Source of the DNA: an uncultured Collinsella sp.
GTDB lineage: Bacteria > Actinomycetota > Coriobacteriia > Coriobacteriales > Coriobacteriaceae
Assembly (NCBI GenBank): GCA_902475445.1
Contig: CABRZN010000044.1
Coordinates: forward strand, 1-14,413
Reading direction: 5' to 3'
DNA: 14,413 nucleotides
The notes beneath the pieces are model-generated. The model was not told the origin of the DNA, made no database searches, and worked only from the letters and a program-made list of their open reading frames with translations. Every line of letters starts with the position of its first letter. The stretch's first letter is position 1. Shown in pieces: positions 6,481 to 12,026 of the stretch. The position numbers and the translations under genes are program-made.

Positions 6481-7107
6481 TCAGTCACAACCTAGAGCTA
6501 TCAGCAAAGGCCTCATTAGTTCGCGTCGTTTGGCGGTTTTAGAGTTCTCTTCTACAAGATCTTTCAGCCACTGCATATCGAGCCCTTGCCCAAGCGCGTC
6601 GTTATAGGCATCGATAATTAATGAGGGGTCCTCGCAATCGAGGCAAAGATCGACAAGCGTGCGCTCGGGTTTGGTTACCGGCAGGCCGTCGAGCCAGACG
6701 ATATCCTGCTCCGCAATCTCGCGCTTTACAAAAGAAAGGGATTCGTTTCTCGTATTGATGCGCATGGGCGCGGTCATCCTGTAGGGGGACAGAAAGAAAT
6801 CGCCGATTTGCTGAAGGTTCGCCGCCGTCGTACCGCTCACAGCGATGCCATCCCACTGGCGCTTTCTCTCCCACGCACAAAGGGAGGGATTGGTGAGCTT
6901 CCAAAGAGCGTTGAGCTCATCGGTGCCTCGGCGCTGCGTGCCCGACATCCGGTAGGCGCCGTGGCATATCCGCTCAAGACGCCCCACGCGGCATGAGTGC
7001 GCCAGCGCATCTCGAGAAATGTCCATGCGAGCCGCCTGGGCTGTGGTAAACACGCCCTCACTCTCGGAAAGCTCGCTTATCGCCGTTATGTTGCTAAAGT
7101 ACTTCAT
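6481..7107 (-). CDS. AbiEi-like antitoxin / winged-helix regulator, without AbiEii partner
   Basis: 208-residue protein with an N-terminal winged helix typical of AbiEi_4-type regulators (about residues 10-55: GVFTTAQAARMDISRDALAH, then RVGRLERICHGAYRMSG). The C-terminal domain contains GLPVTKPERTLVDLCLD, also a hallmark of the family. In classic AbiE loci AbiEi neutralises the nucleotidyltransferase toxin AbiEii and represses its own operon. No nucleotidyltransferase gene is present here, so it is either an orphan or has another role. The start at 7107 has no ribosome-binding site, but a strong promoter ends 6 bases upstream, which predicts a leaderless mRNA. Longer in-frame starts (7131, 7215) lie upstream of that -10 box and are rejected. 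Gene and spacer (6295-6480) lie directly upstream of the methyltransferase on the same strand. Confidence 0.75.
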   Translation of the reverse strand: MKYFSNITAISELSESEGVFTTAQAARMDISRDALAHSCRVGRLERICHGAYRMSGTQRRGTDELNALWKLTNPSLCAWERKRQWDGIAVSGTTAANLQQIGDFFLSPYRMTAPMRINTRNESLSFVKREIAEQDIVWLDGLPVTKPERTLVDLCLDCEDPSLIIDAYNDALGQGLDMQWLKDLVEENSKTAKRRELMRPLLIALGCD

Positions 7108-7142
7108 GTTGCAATTGTAGGATATTTTCATACTTTTGCAAC
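7108..7142 (-). promoter_or_regulatory. Promoter of the AbiEi-like gene with inverted GTTGCAA half-sites
   Basis: On the minus strand, TTGCAA (7136-7141), a 16-base spacer and TACAAT (7114-7119) precede the start codon, with only 6 bases between the -10 box and the ATG. GTTGCAAT (7108-7115) and TTTGCAAC (7135-7142) form an inverted repeat that covers both promoter boxes, an ideal place for autorepression. Start-site prediction falls on or beside the ATG, hence leaderless. Confidence 0.6.
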
Positions 7143-7418
7143 GTGTTTTTGATCCGTGCAATCCATACGCCTTGCTTATCCCATTTCTGACGCCGGCTTG
7201 ATACCGGCCCACCATCTCCCGCTATCGAGGTCTAATACTTTTCCCACTGCCACCCAAAAACTCATCCAACATTAATCTTGGCTCAAGAATCGCTTAATCT
7301 ATAACCTGCACTATAGAGTTCGACCAAGGGCGGGGCGGCGCAACGCAGACCGCCGAACGCAACGCTCGCGCCCGAGCAAATTGCCCGGCGTCGCGCCCAT
7401 CGAACGAAAGGACAGGTC
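7143..7418. other. Intergenic region between the AbiEi-like gene and the DUF4342/two-component operon
   Basis: The AbiEi-like gene and the DUF4342-type gene diverge across 311 bases. Apart from the two promoters listed separately, I see only a small inverted repeat (GCCGG ... CCGGC at about 7192-7208). There is no gene and no obvious insertion-site repeat. The base composition returns to high GC at about 7320. Confidence 0.5.
7278..7305 (+). promoter_or_regulatory. Promoter of the DUF4342-regulator-kinase operon
   Basis: TTGGCT (7278-7283), a 16-base spacer and TATAAC (7300-7305); transcription would start near 7312, giving a leader of about 105 bases before the first gene at 7419. Confidence 0.5.
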
Positions 7419-7961
7419 ATGGACGACCTCGAAAAAGTTGAAACCATCCGCACCAAGTGCAACGTGAGTTACACCGATGCCAAGGCGGCGCTCGACGCTG
7501 CCGACGGCAACGTTTTGGATGCCATCATTTGGCTCGAGTCGCAGGGCAAGACCCAGACCACGTCGGCGCATGCCGCCACCGAGTCCGCGCCAGTCGATGA
7601 GCCCTCGGCCGAGATGGTCGCCGCGCAGGCCGCCTACGAGAAGTCGAGCGAAAAGACCGACTTCTCCAAGAAGATGGACAGCGTGTGGGAGTACCTCAAA
7701 AAGCTCTTCCGCCTGAGCCTGGACACCAAGTTTATCGCCACGCGCCGCGATGCGATCATCCTCAACATTCCCATCCTGATTCCCATCGTCGCGCTGTTTG
7801 CCTGGGGCGCTACGATTTGGCTGATGCTGATTGGCCTGTTCTTTGGCATGCGCTACCGCATCGACAGCGACGGCGACGTGCCCGGCAGCATCAACAACCT
7901 TATGGATAGCGCTGCTAACGCCGCAGATGACATCAAGCAAAATCTGAACGACGACAAGTAA
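7419..7961 (+). CDS. UBA-like / DUF4342 membrane protein
   Basis: 180-residue protein in three parts. Residues 1-45 look like a UBA-type three-helix domain (VETIRTKCNVSYTDAKAALD, then NVLDAIIWLESQG), as in nascent-polypeptide or elongation factor Ts-like domains. A polar linker covers about 46-85. A DUF4342-like membrane segment follows (WEYLKKLFRLS, then hydrophobic about 112-144, probably a hairpin), and the acidic tail is soluble. AAAGGAC lies about 7 bases before the ATG. It is the first gene of an operon with a response regulator 18 bases downstream, so it may assist or sense for that two-component system; this is inference from position only. Function is unknown. Confidence 0.8.
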   Translation: MDDLEKVETIRTKCNVSYTDAKAALDAADGNVLDAIIWLESQGKTQTTSAHAATESAPVDEPSAEMVAAQAAYEKSSEKTDFSKKMDSVWEYLKKLFRLSLDTKFIATRRDAIILNIPILIPIVALFAWGATIWLMLIGLFFGMRYRIDSDGDVPGSINNLMDSAANAADDIKQNLNDDK

Positions 7962-7979
7962 TCGCAGACGGGGGCACGC

Positions 7980-8765
7980 ATGGCACGGATTCTGATCGTA
8001 GAGGACGAGGAGAAAATCGCCCGCTTTGTGACGCTCGAGCTGGAGCACGAAGGCTACCAGGTGGAGCACGCCGCCGACGGTCGCACCGCCGTGAACCTGG
8101 CGCTGGAGCGCGACTACGATCTGATTCTGCTCGATGTGCTGTTGCCGCAGCTCAACGGTATGGAGGTCCTGCGGCGTGTCCGCAAGCACAAGGATGTGCC
8201 GGTGATTATGGTCACCGCGCGCGATGCCGTGATGGACAAGGTGGCCGGGCTCGATGCCGGCGCCGACGATTACCTGACCAAGCCATTTGCGATTGAGGAG
8301 CTGTTCGCACGGATCCGCGTGGCGCTGAAGCGCTCGGAGGCCGTGCGGGCGGCTTCGGGCATTGGAGGCGCCGGTACTGGGGCGGGCGCGGCAGGCGGCG
8401 CGGGCGCCGGTATCGCCACAATGCCCCCGGCAACCGACACGGCCCAGACCGCTGCCACGCCCTCCCACGCCGCGCTTACCGTTGACTCGGTTGCGCTCGA
8501 CCCCGACCGCCGCGAAGTCACGGTCGGCGGCTCGCCCATCGCGCTCACGGCCCGCGAGTTCGATGTCCTCGCCCTGCTTATGGCGCATGCCGAGACCGTA
8601 CTCACGCGCGAGCGCATCGCGCACGAGGCGCTGGGCTACGACTACGTAGGCGACACCAACAACGTCGACGTGCACATCGCGCACCTGCGCGCCAAGATCG
8701 AGGACGCCGGCGGCGCCCGCATCATCCAGACCGTGCGCGGGGTGGGCTATGTCTGCCGTGCGTAA
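7980..8765 (+). CDS. OmpR/PhoB-family response regulator
   Basis: 261 residues. Receiver domain 1-118 with the acidic pocket E8-D9, phosphoacceptor D52, T79 and K101. The C-terminal winged helix (about 166-260) includes LTAREFDVLALLM, NNVDVHIAHLRAKIE and TVRGVGYVC, typical of OmpR/PhoB DNA-binding domains. The linker (about 121-164) is unusually long and made almost wholly of Gly, Ala, Pro and Thr. It should be phosphorylated by the kinase encoded directly downstream, whose start overlaps its 3' end by 17 bases. A G-rich ribosome-binding site (GGGGG) lies about 6 bases before the ATG. Target genes cannot be read from sequence; the upstream DUF4342 gene and self-regulation are the obvious candidates. 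Confidence 0.95.
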   Translation: MARILIVEDEEKIARFVTLELEHEGYQVEHAADGRTAVNLALERDYDLILLDVLLPQLNGMEVLRRVRKHKDVPVIMVTARDAVMDKVAGLDAGADDYLTKPFAIEELFARIRVALKRSEAVRAASGIGGAGTGAGAAGGAGAGIATMPPATDTAQTAATPSHAALTVDSVALDPDRREVTVGGSPIALTAREFDVLALLMAHAETVLTRERIAHEALGYDYVGDTNNVDVHIAHLRAKIEDAGGARIIQTVRGVGYVCRA

Positions 8766-10044
8766 CGCCGAGGTCAAGCGCGTCACCTCCATCGCCCGCG
8801 CCATCAACTGGAGCTATATGTGGCGCCGCTTGATGAGCCACATCTGGCTCGATCTGTTACTGTTGGTTATTGCGGCGGCGATCCTCGTCTATGGATACAA
8901 CCAGACGCTGCCCAACGGCGCGTTTACCGCAGGATGGATCCCCAGCGCCACCGTTCGCGGCATGTCGCTGACGCCCGCGCGCGGCTGGGACCTGATAACG
9001 CTCACCTATACCGTCGAGCTTGCGCGTACCACCAAGACTTTCCCCCTCGCGCAGGACCTCGTCACGCTATGGCCTCTCTACCTTGTCGTTGTGGGTTGGC
9101 AGGTTATCAGCGTGCTCAACATGCTCGGCGGCGCCCGCCGCGTGCGCCGCACCATGGCGCCGCTCAACGATCTGGCCCTGCGCGTGGACGAACTCGGCCG
9201 CATGCAGCTCTCCGGCGGCAAGATGGAAACGCTGGAGCAGGCCATCGAGCGCGCAAGCGTCGACTCGCCGAGCGTCACCACCGGCGACGCCGACCTGGCA
9301 AGCATCGAGGTCGCGCTCAACCGCCTGCTGCGCCAGATGCAAGAGGCAAAGCTGCAGCAGATGCGCTTTGTCAACGATGCAAGCCACGAGCTACGAACGC
9401 CCATCGCGGTGATTCAGGGTTACGTAAACATGCTCGACCGCTGGGGCAAAGATGACCCGGACGTGCTGGCGGAATCCATCGCGTCCCTCAAGGCCGAAAG
9501 CGAGCATATGCAGGAGCTCGTGGAGCAGCTGCTGTTTTTGGCGCGCGGCGACGCCGGACGCACGGTCCTGCGGCGCGCGAATACCAACCTGGCCGCGCTG
9601 GTCGGCGAGGTATGCGAGGAGTCACAGATGATCGATGCCGCGCACACGTATCGACTGGCGTACGACGCTGCGCTTGTCAGCGACCCGCGCTGCGACGCGC
9701 CCGTTGACGTGGCGCTCGTGAAGCAGGCTCTGCGCGTGATCGTGCAAAACGCCGCCAAGTATTCGGACGCGGGCACGCCCATCTCGTTTGGCGTAGCGCC
9801 GGATGCGGGCGCAGGCACGATCGACATAAGTGTTGAGGACGAGGGTATCGGCATGAACCAGGAATCCGCAGCTCACGCGTTTGAACGGTTCTACCGCGCC
9901 GACAACGCACGCGATGCCGGCGCGCAGGGCTCGGGTCTGGGGCTTGCCATTGCCAAGTGGATCGTCGATAGCCATGGTGGTGTCATTGGCGTGACCTCAG
10001 TCGAGGGCGTCGGCAGCCGCTTTACGATTCGCCTGCCGCGGTAG
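8749..10044 (+). CDS. Sensor histidine kinase, two transmembrane helices
   Basis: 431 residues. TM1 about 33-51 and TM2 about 106-124 flank a roughly 55-residue outer loop, too short for a standard sensor domain. A linker region follows TM2. The DHp helix carries SHELRTP with phosphoacceptor H213. The catalytic ATPase domain shows the N box (N334-A-A-K-Y), the G1 box D364-E-G-I-G, the F box FERFYRAD and the G2 box GSGLGL. It passes phosphate to the response regulator encoded just upstream, with which it overlaps by 17 bases (translational coupling; GGGGTGGG serves as ribosome-binding site inside the upstream gene). Other ATGs downstream (8818, 8833) would cut into the sequence before TM1 and are less likely. 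A bidirectional terminator follows within 16 bases. Confidence 0.95.
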   Translation: MSAVRNAEVKRVTSIARAINWSYMWRRLMSHIWLDLLLLVIAAAILVYGYNQTLPNGAFTAGWIPSATVRGMSLTPARGWDLITLTYTVELARTTKTFPLAQDLVTLWPLYLVVVGWQVISVLNMLGGARRVRRTMAPLNDLALRVDELGRMQLSGGKMETLEQAIERASVDSPSVTTGDADLASIEVALNRLLRQMQEAKLQQMRFVNDASHELRTPIAVIQGYVNMLDRWGKDDPDVLAESIASLKAESEHMQELVEQLLFLARGDAGRTVLRRANTNLAALVGEVCEESQMIDAAHTYRLAYDAALVSDPRCDAPVDVALVKQALRVIVQNAAKYSDAGTPISFGVAPDAGAGTIDISVEDEGIGMNQESAAHAFERFYRADNARDAGAQGSGLGLAIAKWIVDSHGGVIGVTSVEGVGSRFTIRLPR

Positions 10045-10059
10045 GAAGCCCCTCGGCAT

Positions 10060-10097
10060 AAAAAAGGGATAGGGCCAGGCGGCTCTATCCCTTTTTG
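10060..10097. terminator. Bidirectional intrinsic terminator
   Basis: AAAAAGGGATAG (10061-10072) and CTATCCCTTTTT (10085-10096) form a perfect 12-bp stem around a 12-base loop. A run of A on one side and of T on the other serve both strands. It lies between the convergent kinase gene (+) and VOC gene (-). Confidence 0.92.
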
Positions 10098-10118
10098 CTA
10101 GCTATAGCAGCCTGTGCG

Positions 10119-10493
10119 CTACTCGCGGCACAGATGCACGGCGAAGCCGGCGAACTCGCGCTTAAAGTACACGAGCTTGGTGCCGCCGTCGGGCAGCAGC
10201 ACGCGCGACTCCTCGTTGACCTCGAGCCCGCGCTCGGCAAACCACTTCTCGGCCGCATCGATGTCGTTGACGGCAAAGCCAATGTGGCCCTTGGTGCCAC
10301 GACCGTTCTGCTTCATGACCTCGATCAGCGAATCGTTAAAGTACGAAACCGGGGTCTCGATAACGGGTAGGCCCATCATCGTCGAGAACAGCTCCGCGAT
10401 CTCCAGGGCATCGGCCGGGTCGGTGGCGTTAATGCCCACGTGGGCGACGCGCATGCCAAAGAGCTCTACCGGGTTGGCGTTCTGCTCATTCAT
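10119..10493 (-). CDS. VOC-superfamily (glyoxalase/bleomycin-resistance fold) protein
   Basis: 124 residues with one vicinal-oxygen-chelate module pair: RVAHVGINATDPADALEIAE starts the first beta-alpha-beta unit (metal-ligand-type H18). KGHIGFAVNDIDAAEKWFAE starts the second, and a C-terminal FAVHL closes the fold. Such proteins bind a metal and act on small oxygenated substrates. From memory, very similar VOC domains are found attached to KDPG/KHG aldolases, which hints at sugar-acid metabolism; I cannot verify this here. It lies 12 bases after a stand-alone PTS IIB gene, so the two form one operon, and a link to sugar catabolism is plausible. The ribosome-binding site is weak (GTAGGCG), as expected for translational coupling. 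Confidence 0.85.
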   Translation of the reverse strand: MNEQNANPVELFGMRVAHVGINATDPADALEIAELFSTMMGLPVIETPVSYFNDSLIEVMKQNGRGTKGHIGFAVNDIDAAEKWFAERGLEVNEESRVLLPDGGTKLVYFKREFAGFAVHLCRE

Positions 10494-10505
10494 TACAGGC
10501 AGCGC

Positions 10506-10793
10506 CTACTGAGCCATAACGTCGAGAACGGCCTTCTCGGCAGCGACGCGGTTCATGCCGGTCATGAAGGGCACGCCGCTCACGTACGGGCAGGTGAGGC
10601 CCTCGGGGGCAACGGTGGTGGCGATCAGCAGGTCAGCGCCCTCGTCGCAGTAATCCTTGGCCTCGGAGATGGCGCACTGCACGATCTCATACTTGCCGGC
10701 ATAACCGTTGGCGTCGAGCATGGTAGCGACCTTCTGGGCAACGAGCGTGGAAGTAGCAGCGCCAGCACCGCAAGCCAAAACGATCTTCTTCAT
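10506..10793 (-). CDS. PTS sugar transporter subunit IIB, galactitol type (GatB-like)
   Basis: 95-residue cytosolic IIB protein. The phosphocysteine is C8 in the N-terminal loop LACGAGAATST, which matches the PTS_IIB galactitol/ascorbate type and not the lactose or glucose types. It would accept phosphate from a IIA and pass it to a sugar bound in a IIC channel. Neither IIA nor IIC is encoded nearby; the only operon partner is the VOC protein 12 bases downstream. It may therefore serve a transporter encoded elsewhere or act in signalling. GGGAG lies 10 bases before the ATG. No convincing promoter was found in the divergent 163-base gap for this strand. Confidence 0.88.
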   Translation of the reverse strand: MKKIVLACGAGAATSTLVAQKVATMLDANGYAGKYEIVQCAISEAKDYCDEGADLLIATTVAPEGLTCPYVSGVPFMTGMNRVAAEKAVLDVMAQ

Positions 10794-10891
10794 AGGTAAT
10801 GTCTCCCTTCATGGTTTACTTTAGGTAAGTGTACCGCAGCGAGCGATGGCACTCAGCCTCGATGAGCTTTTATGCCAGTTTGCTTGCGCGC

Positions 10892-10901
10892 TGCGTATAA
10901 T
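10892..10901 (+). promoter_or_regulatory. -10 element upstream of the helical-repeat protein gene
   Basis: TGCGTATAAT ends in a perfect TATAAT (10896-10901), preceded by a TG two bases before it. No good -35 box is visible, so this is extended-10-like. Transcription would start near 10908, about 50 bases before the ATG at 10957. Confidence 0.5.
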
Positions 10902-10956
10902 ACATCTAGTACGTGTTGTCATACCGCTCGCTATATGAGCGACTAAGGATCCCAAT

Positions 10957-11580
10957 ATGCCCGATTCCCGCACACTCTGGACCGCCGTCGTTATCATCTG
11001 CATCGGCGTGTCGGTGTTCTTTAGCGTCAAAAAACGCACCACGTTCAAGCGCCTGCAGCAGCTTATGGCTGCCAAGCAGTGGGACGAGTTCGATCGTTTG
11101 CTCGACGGCAAACTCACCAGCATGCTGTACCCGCGCTACAACCGCGACTACCTGCGTCTGAACTCCTATCTGCTGCGCGAGGACCACAAGCGCGCCGATG
11201 AGATGTTCGATTTGCTGCTGGGGCTCAATCTGCCCAAGATGCAGCGCGTCGACCTGGTGATTAAGGCCTTTAACTACTATGCTGGCCAGGAGGACCGCAA
11301 AAAGTCCAAGGAGCTTCTGCACGAGATCAAGGGCTTTGAGGGCGGTCAGGCCGAGGCAGTCGCACACGAATGCCAGCTGATGTACGACACGATGATCCTC
11401 AAGCGTCACAACGACATTCCCGAGCTGGAGCGCATGCTCGAGGATGTCGGCGACGACCCGGTCAAGCGCTGCCGCTTGGAGTACCTGCTGGCCCTGCAGT
11501 ACCAGAACAAGGGCGACGAAGCCAAGTTTGCCGAGTACTTGGAAAAGTCAGGCCAGCACTCGATGGCCGTCAACGCGTAA
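10957..11580 (+). CDS. Membrane-anchored alpha-helical (TPR-like) protein, unknown function
   Basis: 207 residues. One transmembrane segment near the N-terminus (about 7-24, WTAVVIICIGVSVFFSV) is followed by a basic stretch (KKRTTFKR), so the C-terminal body should lie in the cytoplasm. That body is charged and wholly helical in character, with repeated helix pairs such as QLMAAKQWDEFDRLLDGKL and RLEYLLALQYQNKGDEAKFAEY that resemble divergent tetratricopeptide repeats. It probably scaffolds other proteins at the membrane; no catalytic motif is seen. AAGGAT lies 7 bases before the ATG. It is followed by tRNA-Leu after 31 bases, on the same strand. Confidence 0.8.
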   Translation: MPDSRTLWTAVVIICIGVSVFFSVKKRTTFKRLQQLMAAKQWDEFDRLLDGKLTSMLYPRYNRDYLRLNSYLLREDHKRADEMFDLLLGLNLPKMQRVDLVIKAFNYYAGQEDRKKSKELLHEIKGFEGGQAEAVAHECQLMYDTMILKRHNDIPELERMLEDVGDDPVKRCRLEYLLALQYQNKGDEAKFAEYLEKSGQHSMAVNA

Positions 11581-11591
11581 CGGACGGCTTG

Positions 11592-11600
11592 TGCTAGACT
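11592..11600 (+). promoter_or_regulatory. Extended -10 promoter of tRNA-Leu
   Basis: TGCTAGACT (11592-11600) fits TG-N-TANACT. Transcription would begin near 11607, only about 5 bases before the mature tRNA 5' end. No clear -35 box is present, and read-through from the upstream gene is also possible. Confidence 0.4.
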
Positions 11601-11611
11601 TCTAGTCTCAC

Positions 11612-11696
11612 GGGGGCGTGGCGGAATTGGCATACGCAGGAGACTTAAAATCTCTCGCCGCAAGGATTGTGGGTTCGAGTCCCACCGCCCCTACCA
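11612..11696 (+). tRNA. tRNA-Leu (anticodon TAA)
   Basis: Class II tRNA with encoded CCA. The acceptor strands GGGGGCG (11612-11618) and CGCCCCT (11686-11692) pair with one end G-U. The D arm is TGGCGGAATTGG. The anticodon loop CTTAAAA sits between GAGA and TCTC and gives anticodon TAA (reads UUA/UUG). A long variable arm (CGCC-gcaa-GG type) and the T arm GTGGGTTCGAGTCCCAC follow. Discriminator A11693 and CCA 11694-11696 are present. UUA codons are rare in high-GC genomes. Confidence 0.96.
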
Positions 11697-11708
11697 TTTG
11701 GAATTTGC

Positions 11709-11745
11709 GAGCCCGTGTCCCCCAGGGATGCGGGCCCGTTTCTTC
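11709..11745 (+). terminator. Probable terminator after tRNA-Leu
   Basis: GCCCGTGTCCC (11711-11721) pairs with GGGATGCGGGC (11725-11735), with one internal mismatch and one G-U pair, and is followed by CCGTTTCTTCT. The T tract is broken, so efficiency is uncertain, but its place 15 bases after the tRNA fits. Confidence 0.55.
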
Positions 11746-11753
11746 TAGATGCC

Positions 11754-11882
11754 GGTGGGACTCGAGCCCGCGAGGGGGCGAGCGTTAAGCGGACGCGTAG
11801 CGTCCGTAGCGAGCCGGCGAGGGCGCCGGCAGGCGGCTGAAGCCAGTGCGGATTTGCGCAGCAAATACGCAGACGTCCCACC
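11754..11882. repeat. 129-bp nested-hairpin element bounded by tRNA T-arm copies
   Basis: The outer ends GGTGGGAC (11754-11761) and GTCCCACC (11875-11882) are inverted repeats. Inside lie four successive hairpins: CGGACGC/GCGTCCG (11790-11806, 3-base loop), GCCGGC/GCCGGC (11813-11830), GGCT/AGCC (11835-11844) and ATTTGC/GCAAAT with flanking GCG/CGC (11848-11870). The left end 11754-11769 is a 15/16 reverse complement of the tRNA-Leu T arm (11671-11686). The right end 11875-11887 repeats 13 bases of the tRNA 3' end exactly (11679-11691). There is no coding signal. It could be a mobile palindromic element, a structured RNA or a tRNA-derived remnant. Confidence 0.6.
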
Positions 11883-11946
11883 GCCCCGCGCTTCAGAAAG
11901 TCAGCTAATTTAGGACGAGCTAAAAAGACTGCTTCGGCCCCTTAGA

Positions 11947-12013
11947 AGTTGCGGTGGAATAGTTCCTGTTTTGGCCGTTTACCAGCCCATTTAGGAACTA
12001 TTTCACCGCAACT
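11947..12013. repeat. 67-bp near-perfect inverted repeat (21-bp arms)
   Basis: The left arm 11947-11967 and right arm 11993-12013 are reverse complements over 21 bases with a single C/T difference (11957 opposite 12003, still a G-U pair in one RNA strand). A 25-base, T-rich centre separates them. The outer ends read AGTTGCGGTG and CACCGCAACT, the inner ends AATAGTTCCT and AGGAACTATT. There is no T tract, so it is not an ordinary terminator. It starts 14 bases beyond the stop of the ppx-like gene and resembles a small palindromic (MITE/REP-like) element. Confidence 0.75.
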
Positions 12014-12026
12014 CAGAGGGAGACGG

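Noticed and set aside
2100..7150. Island as an integrated mobile element with flanking direct repeats.
   Set aside because: No integrase, transposase or tRNA target borders it, and I found no flanking direct repeat by eye. The lower GC supports transfer, not a specific mechanism.
7311..8807. A 498-codon open frame on the minus strand.
   Set aside because: It lies antisense to the DUF4342 and response regulator genes, both with clear domains. Long antisense frames are expected in GC-rich DNA. Its translation shows no recognisable domain and is rich in His, Val and Arg.
11645..11881. Minus-strand frame across tRNA-Leu and the hairpin element (ending in GGGTRTHNPCGERF).
   Set aside because: The C-terminal part is the well-known false translation of a tRNA antisense strand; the rest covers stable inverted repeats. 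No ribosome-binding site is seen.
11679..11887. 13-bp direct repeat of the tRNA 3' end (11679-11691 and 11875-11887) as attL/attR of an integrated element.
   Set aside because: The two copies are only 196 bases apart and enclose no integrase or any gene. At most it is a remnant; the inverted copy in between points to another origin.
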